DNA from: Nitzschia sp. DOCU1 | Taxonomy: Eukaryota; Bacillariophyta; Bacillariophyceae; Bacillariales; Bacillariaceae | Length of the DNA: 64,000 nt | NCBI GenBank assembly: GCA_951394045.1 | Contig: OX595991.1 | Span: 1,178,001 to 1,242,000, forward strand | Direction of reading: 5' to 3' | In this document: positions 30,955 to 40,300 of the stretch, piece after piece | Layout of the letters: each line of letters opens with the position of its first letter | Numbering within the stretch: the first letter of the stretch is position 1 | The notes under the pieces: generated by a model | Database searches by the model: none | What the model saw: only the letters and a program-made list of their open reading frames with translations | What the model was told of the DNA's origin: nothing | Position numbers and translations under genes: made by a program

Positions 30955-32217
30955 TCACCATTGACCATCGTCGTAATAATTCTCATCATCGTGGCCTTGA
31001 AAGTACGCTTCGTGATCCACTTCTTCTTGGTAATCTTCTTCAGCACCCTCGTCTTCGTTGACGAGATAGTTGTCTTGGGTATTCGATTCCGCTGCCGGTT
31101 CATTATGCGAATAATGCACCTCGTGACCTGGGTCAGCAAAGTAAGCTGAGGAATCGTCGACATAATGTGTCGCTTGTTGAACGCGAACGGGCTGGAATCT
31201 ACCGCGCCCTGCAAATCCGCGTCCTTGGTAAGCTTGAAAACGCCCTGGAGATGCGCTTGAGCCAGTACTAACTCTTGATGGTGGAGTGTTCAAGCGTCGG
31301 TATTGGGCTTGAGGAGTATAATTTCCTTGTTGTCTTGGTGCCGCTGGAGGGACCGGAGCATAATAACCCCGACCCTGATGACCTTGGTCACCGTAATATC
31401 CACCTCGTCCTTGATGATAATAATTACCCCCACGATAACCACGACCACCAGTGTAGCCGCGTCCTTGATAACCATGTGGAATGCGACCACGTCCACTTCG
31501 TCCTCCACCACGAGCCATGTTTCGTTCGCGAATCCTGTTATGGAGTTGCTCTTGTTCAGCAAAGTAGTTGGTAATATCCTCGTAAGAAGAAGTCACCACT
31601 GACAGATTACTCCTTCCAAAGTTGTCCTTCCATTCTTGGAGCATCGCCGTGTGCAACAGGTACTTGAGTTCGAGTTCCGAATATGGTTCCGTGTCGTTTG
31701 CACCTGGGAACCATTTCATCAATCGATTCAGGAACCGGTACCTTGCAGCCAACTCTTGGACAGTGAGCCGGTAAGGTTTTGGCGAAGTATCCATATAGAG
31801 TTTTTGCTTGGGAATGTCGGATTCCCGTAAGAACTTCTTGATAAACTCAGCAATAGCGAGCTTAAAGGTATCGTTTGTCTCAGTTGCTTGCGTAGCTCGA
31901 GCAACATCCCATTGATCACGGATGGTGCCCCTGAGACATTCGCGAAACTTTTCAAACTTCTTTGGGCCAGTCGACAAGTTGAGTCGCCCTGCGCCTGCGA
32001 CATCATGAAATTCTTCGATTGTACGGAGAATCAACTCGACATTTAGTTCGTCTGCCTGAGGAACTTGCATCTTGCGTTTTTCCTGCACCGGGGCGTTATT
32101 CGTTCCGATGTTGACTGTCGCAACGATTGACGCTTGACGCAATTCGTTCAATTTCAACTCCGTTATCAACGGAATCACAGGAGCACGACTGGCAGCAGCA
32201 GTCGCCGAAAGACTCAT
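30955..32217 (-). CDS. Retrotransposon gag
   Basis: Start chosen at ATG 32217 (MSLSATAAAS); 420 residues. The N-terminal two thirds is a capsid-like helical region (FEKFRECLRGTIRDQWDVAR; LKYLLHTAMLQEWKDNFGRS). The C-terminus is rich in Gly, Arg and Tyr (GGGRSGRGR and repeated GRGY/YRGG), then acidic. There is no CCHC zinc knuckle; nucleic-acid binding would rest on the RG/RGY region. It ends TGG-TGA-CTG, a leaky-type UGA-C context, with pol continuing in frame. Confidence 0.88.
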   Translation of the reverse strand: MSLSATAAASRAPVIPLITELKLNELRQASIVATVNIGTNNAPVQEKRKMQVPQADELNVELILRTIEEFHDVAGAGRLNLSTGPKKFEKFRECLRGTIRDQWDVARATQATETNDTFKLAIAEFIKKFLRESDIPKQKLYMDTSPKPYRLTVQELAARYRFLNRLMKWFPGANDTEPYSELELKYLLHTAMLQEWKDNFGRSNLSVVTSSYEDITNYFAEQEQLHNRIRERNMARGGGRSGRGRIPHGYQGRGYTGGRGYRGGNYYHQGRGGYYGDQGHQGRGYYAPVPPAAPRQQGNYTPQAQYRRLNTPPSRVSTGSSASPGRFQAYQGRGFAGRGRFQPVRVQQATHYVDDSSAYFADPGHEVHYSHNEPAAESNTQDNYLVNEDEGAEEDYQEEVDHEAYFQGHDDENYYDDGQW

Positions 32218-32341
32218 GGTGATAGGATGGGAAAACTCGTAACCTATAGCAAAGAGAGAGAGGAAGGTAAAAGCCGACAGATGAAACAAATTTCACTTGC
32301 CGGTCTCGTAGAAGATAGTACTGATTGTACGCGAATCGCTT

Positions 32342-32353
32342 TCTGAATTCAGA
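32342..32353. repeat. 12-bp perfect palindrome inside the 5' LTR edge
   Basis: TCTGAATTCAGA lies one base inside the 5' LTR, where a tRNA primer-binding site would be expected. No TGG-type primer site is seen there. Confidence 0.6.
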
Positions 32354-32354
32354 G

Positions 32355-32500
32355 TGAACTACGCGTGAGAGACAATCAACTATCCAGTATTATGAGGGCT
32401 ACGAGGCAGGAGGGCTCCATGCCGGTGAACTAATGAGGGATGACATGCGTATGTGTGCATACGTCAGTGGAGGTGCGAAGAGAGCAACGACGTCATCACA
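32355..32500 (-). repeat. 5' LTR of the gypsy element (146 bp)
   Basis: Identical at every base to 27464-27609. It carries ACGTCA at 32461-32466 and 32490-32495. As the 5' LTR it should hold the element promoter, reading leftwards. Confidence 0.95.
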
Positions 32501-32572
32501 ATCCAGTGTCAAGAAGCATCCTACCTACTACGAGTAATTGATGTGTACCTGGGGTATGAGACAGAGGTGCTG

Positions 32573-33187
32573 ATGGTGGCAGACCAGGATGATGGCAGCA
32601 CAGGTGACCGTACAGAAAATATTGCTCAGCAACAAATGAGAAACAACGAGGATGAAAGAGGGTCACTGTCAGCTCTGCGATGTGATATTCATGAGTTGAA
32701 GGTCGACCTGGCTGCCTTGAAAGCCCAGCAAGATCAGTCGAAGGCTGAATGGACAGCAAGCTTCAACAGAGTGTTCCGCCAGCTGAATAGAATTGAAGGC
32801 CGGCCAGGCCGGCGTGTTAGAGTGGCAGATGATGATGGTCAGCCCCTTCACGAAGACCACTTACAACCAGGGAAAAATGCAAGGCTCAGTCGATGCCCCA
32901 AAACATTGCATCAACTGTGGGACGAGTGGATGAATGGCCTTAGTGGAAACAAGGCAGCAAGATCTTTCACAGCTCGAGAAAGAGGGCGAGTGAAACATGT
33001 CTTCAGTAAAAGAAAGATATTCTGGGACAAAGTGAGTGAGTTGGTTCGGAGTGGTGAGATGGCATCGGTTGCAATTGATAAAATTTATGATGCTTACGGT
33101 GGGACAGGTGAAAGTGTCAGTACTATTCTGCGTGCAATGCAAAAGGAGAGAGCTGCCATTGCAAGACATCCCTTAGTGCATGTGTAA
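32573..33187 (+). CDS. GCR1_C-like DNA-binding domain protein (204 aa)
   Basis: The frame is open from inside the LTR, but the first ATG after the LTR is 32573 (MVADQDDGST). An acidic start leads to a coiled coil (SALRCDIHELKVDLAALKAQ) and a basic linker. The C-terminal domain has CPKTLHQLWDEWMNGLSGNK, a basic helix (RERGRVKHVFSKRKIFWDKV) and SVAIDKIYDAYGG. The L-W-x-E-W motif followed by a basic region and S-R/K-R-K-x-I resembles the GCR1_C DNA-binding domain of yeast Gcr1 and Crypton-type recombinases (moderate recognition). No recombinase domain is present. The retrotransposon lies 72 bp upstream of the ATG, so a 5' exon or promoter may have been displaced. Confidence 0.65.
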   Translation: MVADQDDGSTGDRTENIAQQQMRNNEDERGSLSALRCDIHELKVDLAALKAQQDQSKAEWTASFNRVFRQLNRIEGRPGRRVRVADDDGQPLHEDHLQPGKNARLSRCPKTLHQLWDEWMNGLSGNKAARSFTARERGRVKHVFSKRKIFWDKVSELVRSGEMASVAIDKIYDAYGGTGESVSTILRAMQKERAAIARHPLVHV

Positions 33188-33972
33188 AAATAACATCGAA
33201 TTTAAAACCAATGACAACAATAGCCACCAGTAGTAAATTTATTACTATTACTACTATTATTAAAGCAGCGAAAATTGTTTGACTTTGGGCCGACGTGACG
33301 ACTCGTCGAAGTTGACTCGAATGAATGTAATGCGCACTCCCTTAGGTCGTGTGAAAGATGCGAATCCCTCAGACATACGATTGCTGTTTGTATGGTAGAT
33401 AATATATGTTAGAGAGAGTTGAGTGTACGAACCTAGTGTCCTGTTTTCATAGACATATTTGATGGTACCTGGTGAGACAATATGAAATCCATAATCTCCA
33501 TCTCACTTCCTGGTAGCCTCCACTGCTAATAGAGAGTGTCCTTGCGAGTCGTTCCGCGTTCGTCACGTCGCTCTTTGTTTGAACCCGTCGTCTGGTACCT
33601 CTTACCTAGCAAGCAAGCAGCAGACGAAAGCATAAACTAGATTTGGAGATCGACGACCTAAATATGTTACCTCAGCAAGACGTCCGATTCATCTTGATCT
33701 AGCTAATGTCTGCTTTTGGATCGCAAGAAAGTTGGCAGAGAGAAGTACTCTACTACTAATTCGTTTAACTGTTTGTCGAAATGTTGGCAAATAGACGGGT
33801 TGTAGATGATCTGGCACGACGTAGGCAGTCGTGTGCGTGATATTTCTCATTGAACTGTGTGTCAATGTGTTGGCAAATAAGTGTGGGAGTTTTGAACGCG
33901 ACATGCAAGTTGTTTCTGGTTTTGCATTGATTGATAATGATGGATGGCAGCCGCCAATGATATGAATTGGTG
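33188..33972. other. Convergent 3' region with AT-rich triplet repeat
   Basis: It lies between the GCR1_C-like and kinase stop codons. It contains an imperfect TTA/CTA triplet run at about 33236-33264. No gene was recognised. Confidence 0.45.
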
Positions 33973-35124
33973 TTAGTTTGGATTCCTCATAAAGGCAGAG
34001 TTGGCAATATCGTCCGTGGTCCATCGCTCTTGCATAGCGACACGAAGGACCCCATCAAACACTTCCAACACTTGAGGACTCAATTCCAAGACCCGCGCTG
34101 CGATTCTCAACAAGGCGATTTGCTCGGCTTGTCCCTCCAAGTCCATGAGCACTTCGACAGTCCGTTCATTGACGGGTGTCTGTGAAATGCCTCGGGCCAA
34201 GATACAGTACCGAAAGCCAAGATCACCTGGGTGGGGTTCTCGACACAAAATTTCTCCTGTTAGCAAATTGAAGAGAATGACCACGGACGACCACAAATCG
34301 CACGCGCAGGCGTCAAAGGGTAGATTATAACAGACTTCCGGAGGAAGATAGGCAGGTTTGCCAAAGCCACCGAGGGGTGTCATGAAAGAGTTGGGGGGTT
34401 CAAAACGAAAAGACATGGCAAGATCTGTAAAGACGACGCGTCCTCGGTAGATCATGCAATTGTCAGGGGACAAGTCACGGTGACAGACACCGTGTTGTCG
34501 TAAATAAATGATATTCTCGAGGATTTGATGAAAGACGAGTCGAGCTTGCTCTTCTGGGAACCCTTGCTTCCAGGGGATCCACTCCACCAGCGATTCGCAT
34601 TCACAATAGGGCATGACGATATAAAGGTATTTTTCGTCTTCGAGAGCTTCGATACAGCCGAGGACATGAATGCTGTCCCCAATGGTCTGCATCCGATAAA
34701 TTTCTCTATAGGGATTCTCGCGCTTGCCTTGAGCGAGCGACTCCTGGACGACTTGTTTGTTGAGACGTTTAATGGCAACGTGTTCTACACAGTCGGGTGG
34801 TGGCTTTTGATAGACTCCTTCTGCGAGGCGTGGTAGGACAATTCCAAACGCCACACACCCCCAGCCAGGAGCATGATGGTCCAAGTCTTTCTTGGATTGA
34901 GACTTGATGATCTGATAAGCTTGCCTCGGGTTCTCTTGTTTGACAACGTCCACTATTCCCTCTTGAGGTTCAGGGCTGTCATGGGGGACCAGCCACACAT
35001 GCTTATTGGCAAAACATGGGTCAATCGTGGGAAGCTCCGTCTCTAGGATCGGGTCTTGAGGGATCGGTATTCTATATGCCGTGTCTTGTGGTTCGGGTTG
35101 TTGTTGTTGTTGTAAAGAGGACAT
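33973..35124 (-). CDS. Protein kinase-like protein with altered catalytic loop and DFG
   Basis: Single exon, 383 residues from ATG 35124; the frame extends upstream only to a GTG. A Gln-rich N-terminus precedes a kinase domain. Visible parts are a glycine loop GWGCVAFG, VAIKRLNK with the ATP-binding Lys, the helix C region around REIYRMQTIG, HRDLSPDNCMI, FTDLAMSF in place of DFG, a PPE in place of APE, and DLWSSVVILFNLLTGEIL for subdomain IX. Lys of HRDLKPEN is Ser, and DFG reads DLA; the catalytic and metal Asp residues are kept, so activity is possible but uncertain. The substrate is unknown. It is divergent from the dioxygenase gene. Confidence 0.88.
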   Translation of the reverse strand: MSSLQQQQQPEPQDTAYRIPIPQDPILETELPTIDPCFANKHVWLVPHDSPEPQEGIVDVVKQENPRQAYQIIKSQSKKDLDHHAPGWGCVAFGIVLPRLAEGVYQKPPPDCVEHVAIKRLNKQVVQESLAQGKRENPYREIYRMQTIGDSIHVLGCIEALEDEKYLYIVMPYCECESLVEWIPWKQGFPEEQARLVFHQILENIIYLRQHGVCHRDLSPDNCMIYRGRVVFTDLAMSFRFEPPNSFMTPLGGFGKPAYLPPEVCYNLPFDACACDLWSSVVILFNLLTGEILCREPHPGDLGFRYCILARGISQTPVNERTVEVLMDLEGQAEQIALLRIAARVLELSPQVLEVFDGVLRVAMQERWTTDDIANSAFMRNPN

Positions 35125-35915
35125 GCTGATTATGATGACAGTGGCGGTGGAAGAAGAGGACACAATCTGCGATTTAGTGCAGTTGTCATCGCCGCCTCTC
35201 TCCGATGTTTGATTCTTACAACAAATGGAGCGTAAACTCCTCCCAAGAATCGGTGGACGCCGCCCTGTGAGTACGAAGGAACAGGTGCTTGTTCCTTCCG
35301 AGGATTACTCAAGAAAAATCAGGAACAAAAATGAAACGTGCTCCACTTTGAACATATGCAATGGAACATGCAGCTAGGACTGAAACAATGCACGTGAAAT
35401 GAAAGCGGCTGATGATGGCCACCGCGATAGTAGTGGTGCGGGGCACCCGGAGGTGATTTTCCCACGAACCGATGGAAAAGTGGTCGATGGAGTCGTTGAG
35501 CGTCCGTCACGCACGTTACGACGTCATTTTTGACGGATGGCATGGCAGACCGCGCGGGTTTCGATGGATGGGTCATTTTCGTATGACACAGTAGTTTTTC
35601 TACGTAACGCTATTTATTTAGACGAGCTTTGGATGCGTTTGGGCGACATTCGAGGAAACCATAAATAATCGAGCCAATGAAATATGTCGTTCTTGCAACC
35701 CTTTTGGCATCTCCAAGAACTTCCATCCAAGGCGCAAATACACATATTGTTGGAAACGAGGGAGGAGGACCAGCCAAAAATCGAACTTCCCCGACGAGAG
35801 AGAAGACGACGAAGTCTTCGTTTCGATCATTCGAGTGTTGCTTGCTCTGGCAAAAGTTGTTGGAGAAGTCATTTTCGAAAAGAAGAATGCAATCTGGGCG
35901 TCATCATTCTTCACG
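35125..35915. other. Divergent promoter region
   Basis: It lies between the kinase and the prolyl-hydroxylase-like starts. Open frames run through the right half into the downstream gene but lack an upstream ATG in frame with it. Nothing else was recognised. Confidence 0.4.
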
Positions 35916-37179
35916 ATGAGTCCTTTTCAGCAAGATCCTTCCTCTCTATCCACCGAACAAGGAAATGGAAGCAATGCCGAGGCGAAACAGCACTCGCAAG
36001 AGCAGCAGCAGCAGCAAAATGCCGAGGTGATGAATCATCATCTTTTACAGCAACGTCACGAGCAGCTGACACAAGGCCCACTACCGTTGCAGTCAACAAT
36101 GATGCAACAACAGATTTTGCTGGCAGTCGCACAACAAAATGCTGCCATGGCATTGCAACCAGCGGTGTTGGCCCTCCAACAAGCCGCCGCCGCTAATGGC
36201 GTGGCGTTGACTCACAATCTCATCCCCGAGCACCTTCAGGCAACCGCACTGGCCGCATCGCTCAATGGAACTCCGGGTCATCCATCCGCTCTGATTTTAC
36301 CACAACATCAGTCCATACCATTGACGGTACAAGATCGACCGCTGGTACCTCCCGTCTACAATGGAGTCAATGTCAATTACCCTGGCGTACGAATCGTCAA
36401 TGCAGTGCCTCCCATGTATGTGGTAGAAAACTTTTTGAGTCCCTTGGAGTGCGATTTTCTCATCCAGGCGGCCAATGATTCTTGGAGTCCTGCGCCCGTA
36501 GTCGGTAAAGGCGCCGGAGAGATTTCCGCCAGTCGGACCAGTTCCACTTGCTATCTGGCGCGAGAAGATTTGCCGGATTACATGAGAAAGATTTCATTGT
36601 TGACGGGGAAACCAGTGGAACATTGTGAATTGCCACAAGTGGGGCGGTATTTACATACACAACAGTATTTGCAGGTGAGAGCTTTTTGAATTATGGCATG
36701 ACATGAGTGCTGCTACTATGGCTACTGTTGGTGGGGTGGGTGTGCTGACCCTGTAGTGAATTTCGTTTTGTCAATTTTTTGTATAGCATTTTGATGCCTT
36801 TGACTTGAGTACTGAAGACGGTCGACGTTTTGCGGCAAATGGAGGCCAGCGGACAGTCACCATATTGGTGTATCTCAATGACGTTCCGCACGGAGGAGCC
36901 ACTTGCTTTCCAGCATTGAATCTGCAAGTGCAACCACGACGAGGCATGGCATTAGTCTTTTTCCCAGCCACTGTGGATGGATTGTTGGATCGCAATGCCT
37001 TGCATGCGGCGTTACCGGCAGTCGAACCCTACACCAAATACGTTTCGCAAGTGTGGATTCGACAGGGAACCTACTGTGGACAACCCTCCAAGCGATTGTC
37101 GCAAACCTTGGGCATTCCCTTTAATCAAAACGTGATTCCACCACAACCGCAACCCAATCAACAAATGCGATATGTGTAA
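35916..37179 (+). CDS. Prolyl 4-hydroxylase-like 2OG-Fe(II) dioxygenase
   Basis: Exons 35916-36674 and 36787-37179 (112-bp intron, phase 0) give 383 residues. The first 165 residues are Gln/Ala-rich low complexity with a CAG run near 36003. The P4H domain starts YVVENFLSPLECDFLIQAAN and includes SASRTSSTCYL. The splice places the iron ligands HFD (H254, D256) right after VGRYLHTQQYLQ. GGQRTVTILVYLNDVPHGGA follows, with the distal His H326 and the 2-oxoglutarate-binding Lys K337 (KYVSQVWIRQG). It hydroxylates proline, probably on proteins. No signal peptide is seen, unlike ER collagen-type P4Hs, so the target may be cytosolic or nuclear (inference). Confidence 0.9.
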
Positions 37180-37328
37180 CATGGTCGCTCGACCACACAC
37201 GAGACATCTTTTTTGACGTTCACAAAAGAAAAAGCTCCGGCCGAATCACTGGTTTAGTCTTGGAGTATTGTAGGAAGATAGGTAAACTATAATGTTTGCG
37301 AATATTTAGACACATTCTATTGTATCCA

Positions 37329-40300
37329 TCAAAAGGAGATTTCGACTCCCCCAATGTGTTGCATGGCTGGGTCTTCTCGCGTAAAGGATTCAGAAACCTG
37401 CCAGCCCCCATCGTCTCCATTTCCCCAGACGCCACCAGCGTTGTTGTTTCCGCCTCTGTTACCACCTCTTCCTCCACCACGACCGCGTCCTCCCCGACCA
37501 CCACGCCTCGACCAATTTCCTCGTCTACTTCCACCTGCACTTTTCTTCTTGCTACTACTAGCCCGCTTGGAAGTATTGGTGCTCCTACTGCGCTTGCGAC
37601 CAGTAGATGCTGACTTTCTGGACGTGGACCTGCGACCACCACGTGCTGGTCGGGCCGTTCGTCCTTCTGCGCTGTACTGTTCAATAGTAGAATCGTTATC
37701 CTCGTCGTCGTCTTCATCGCCACGCCGGTGATCAACAATGGCAAACCCACCGGCTCCAGCTCCAGATCCCCCCAGGATGTCATTGCGTTGTCGCTTTAGC
37801 ATTTCTCGTTGTTGTGCCAAGGCTGTTGTCCCAAATGCTAATTGACTTTGTTGCAGATTTGTCCGGCGAGGCGGCGCCACGGAGGCGGCATTGAATGGGT
37901 TGCTGGCTGTGGGGTCTCGAAGCCGCGGTCGTTCCGGGTTTCGCCTCCAAGGTCGAACCAATCCGCTCTGGCCAACAATTTCTTGTTCCCGGTGCTGTTG
38001 TGGAACTGCTGGCGGTAAAACAATAATAGGTTCCTCTTCTTCTAAATCGATGGCCGTGGCTGTAGTATTGCCCACCATGGAAGCTATTCGTCGTGCTGGC
38101 CGGATAGATGCGGGACGTAGTCGGGCCGCATGGTCCTCCGTAACGCGACGTGCCACTTTTTGGCTTGGGCGATAGGTTTCATCCAAGTCGCCATCGTCGG
38201 AATAGTCTACAATGTCATCAGTAGTAAGAGATCGTTGAGCTACTACAGCAGATGCGACACCAGTTCGATTCTTGGGAAAGGCCCGAGACATAATGTTGAA
38301 TTTGGGGCTTTTGGGCCCAATGTGCAATCCCGAATGAATCATCGGTGGTGTTGTCGTCGTTGATGCAAATGGACCAGCATTGTAGGCATGTCGCTGCTGT
38401 CGTCGCGTGTGTCGTATCGGTTGAACTCCATCATCGTCCGAATCACTGTCGACATAAATCACGCCTTCATCGTCGCCTCCCTTGCTGCTGCTGAATCCAA
38501 AGGCTTCGTCAAAGAGCTCATTGTCCGTCCTTGCTGCAAGAGGGATTGCTGCTGCAGACTGTCCTCCTCGTTGCCTTTGGATTGGATTCTTGACAGCAGA
38601 CCGTGGCTTTTGTGCTTCAGCAGGGGCGTAGCGCTGCGGTGGTGATGCACCAAATGCCGCCTCGAAGAGATCTGGAGAATCTACGATTTGAACTTGCTGG
38701 ACGATGTTTCTTTGATCCCCGTACTCTTCGGGAAAGTCAGAGCGACGTCCTTCGTTTTCCGACTGCATCTGGTGTTGGGCATTTGTTGGATGCCGTGCCA
38801 CAGACTCCCCGGAATGGAACGTTCCTGTTGCGTCGTGCGGCTGATTCGACTGGCTTTGTGTAGGATTGGAACCAGTCTTTGCGGCGGCGCCACCACGAGG
38901 CCGTACCAAATAGGGATTTCGTTCGGCGGCACCACCGCCGCCGCCACCACCACCACGAGCGATATTGGAAGAAGCAACAATTGATCGGTTGTTGGAAGTT
39001 TGCTGCTGATGCTGATGATCTTGTTGATGATGAGAGGGAGGTACTACCGACGAAACACTCGGTGGCTGATGGGTCAAGTCAGGCTCCAGCACCTCGACTG
39101 GTGGCTCGTACTCCCTTCTCCTGACGGCTGCTGGTGAAGATGGCCAGTTCTTATTATTGGGGCTGGCAACAACCACACCATGATCCTGCTGATGGTCATG
39201 GCTCTCCATATGGTGGTCTCCTTCTTCTTCTTCTTCTTCTTCCGCATCGTCGTCATCGTCATCCGAAGAAGACGAATCGGATTGAGATGGCAATCGAAAG
39301 TGAACAGACTCATTCGCAACCACTACTTGACTCGGTAGGTGTTGTTGTTGCTGTTGAGTGTTTGAGGAGCCCCGATGTCGTGCAAGACGCAAACGACGAG
39401 CCAATTCTTCGGTATCGGCCGAATCATTGTCACTTTCCACACCACCTATTGGATGGTTGCAAAAGGCATCCTCATCAGTATCTTTGCTGGATACACTACA
39501 GGCATCTTGATGTCTGATAGATTCCGCTGCTAGTGGTTCATGATGATGCAAAGCCTCGTCGTCCACCTTGGCATTATCCACTTTCTTGCCTTCTGATGCT
39601 GGTGTTCGACGAGCATTGGCTTGTTTTATGCGTCGAGTGAGTTCGGCAGTATCTGCGGAGGAAGAGTCATCGTCGTCATTGTCGTCGGGCAAGAGGTGGT
39701 TGTGTTCAATTTCAATTTCGTCTTCGGACGACGACGATGGATATGCCAAGGGATCCTTGAGTCGTGGTGGTTGCGGTGGTACAGCAACAATCTCTGTCGG
39801 CGCACTGGGACTTGCCACTGCCGGACGCCGCCGTTGGGCACTCTTCAAGCGCCGTGCTAGCTCCGCCGTATCTACAGAATCTTCATCGCCATTGTGGTTG
39901 TTCAAGAATTCCATCGTGGCAGTAGGCTCCGTGTTGCTAAATGCGGCTACAGCTCGTTCCTTTCGAGCAGGTGCCACCAAAGGAGAACTTGCAGCATCGT
40001 CCTCTCGATGCAACGATAATGAATCATCCTCCTCTAATCTTGTCGTGGCAGTAGGAGGCGACTGGAGAGCCCCGCTTCCAGTCGTCGAATCAACCGGGTT
40101 CATTTTCTTTCGATTGTAACGTTGAAGACGCTGAGTAAGTTCCACCGTATCCACCGAGTCGTCATCATTGTCGCCATGTGACTGCTCCAAATCATCCTCT
40201 TCCCGGCCTCGAAACGTCGTTTCATCGTGGCTGACATCCTGCTGTTTTCTTCTTCTAGTAGACTGGCTGCTGGAGACGTTTTCTGCGCTTGGACTGTTGT

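Larger units (their letters stand above)
27464..32500 (-). mobile_element. Ty3/gypsy LTR retrotransposon, minus strand, 5037 bp
   Basis: Two identical 146-bp LTRs bound gag and pol. Domain order is gag, aspartic protease, reverse transcriptase, RNase H, integrase, the gypsy order. A purine tract (GGTGGGGGAGAG, read on the minus strand, near 27611-27622) abuts the 3' LTR, as expected for a polypurine tract. Flanks share only ATC (left ...GAATC, right ATCCA), so the target duplication is 3-4 bp or unclear. Identical LTRs indicate recent insertion. Gag and pol are in one frame separated by UGA, and pol carries one frameshift, so this copy is probably not autonomous as it stands. Confidence 0.95.
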
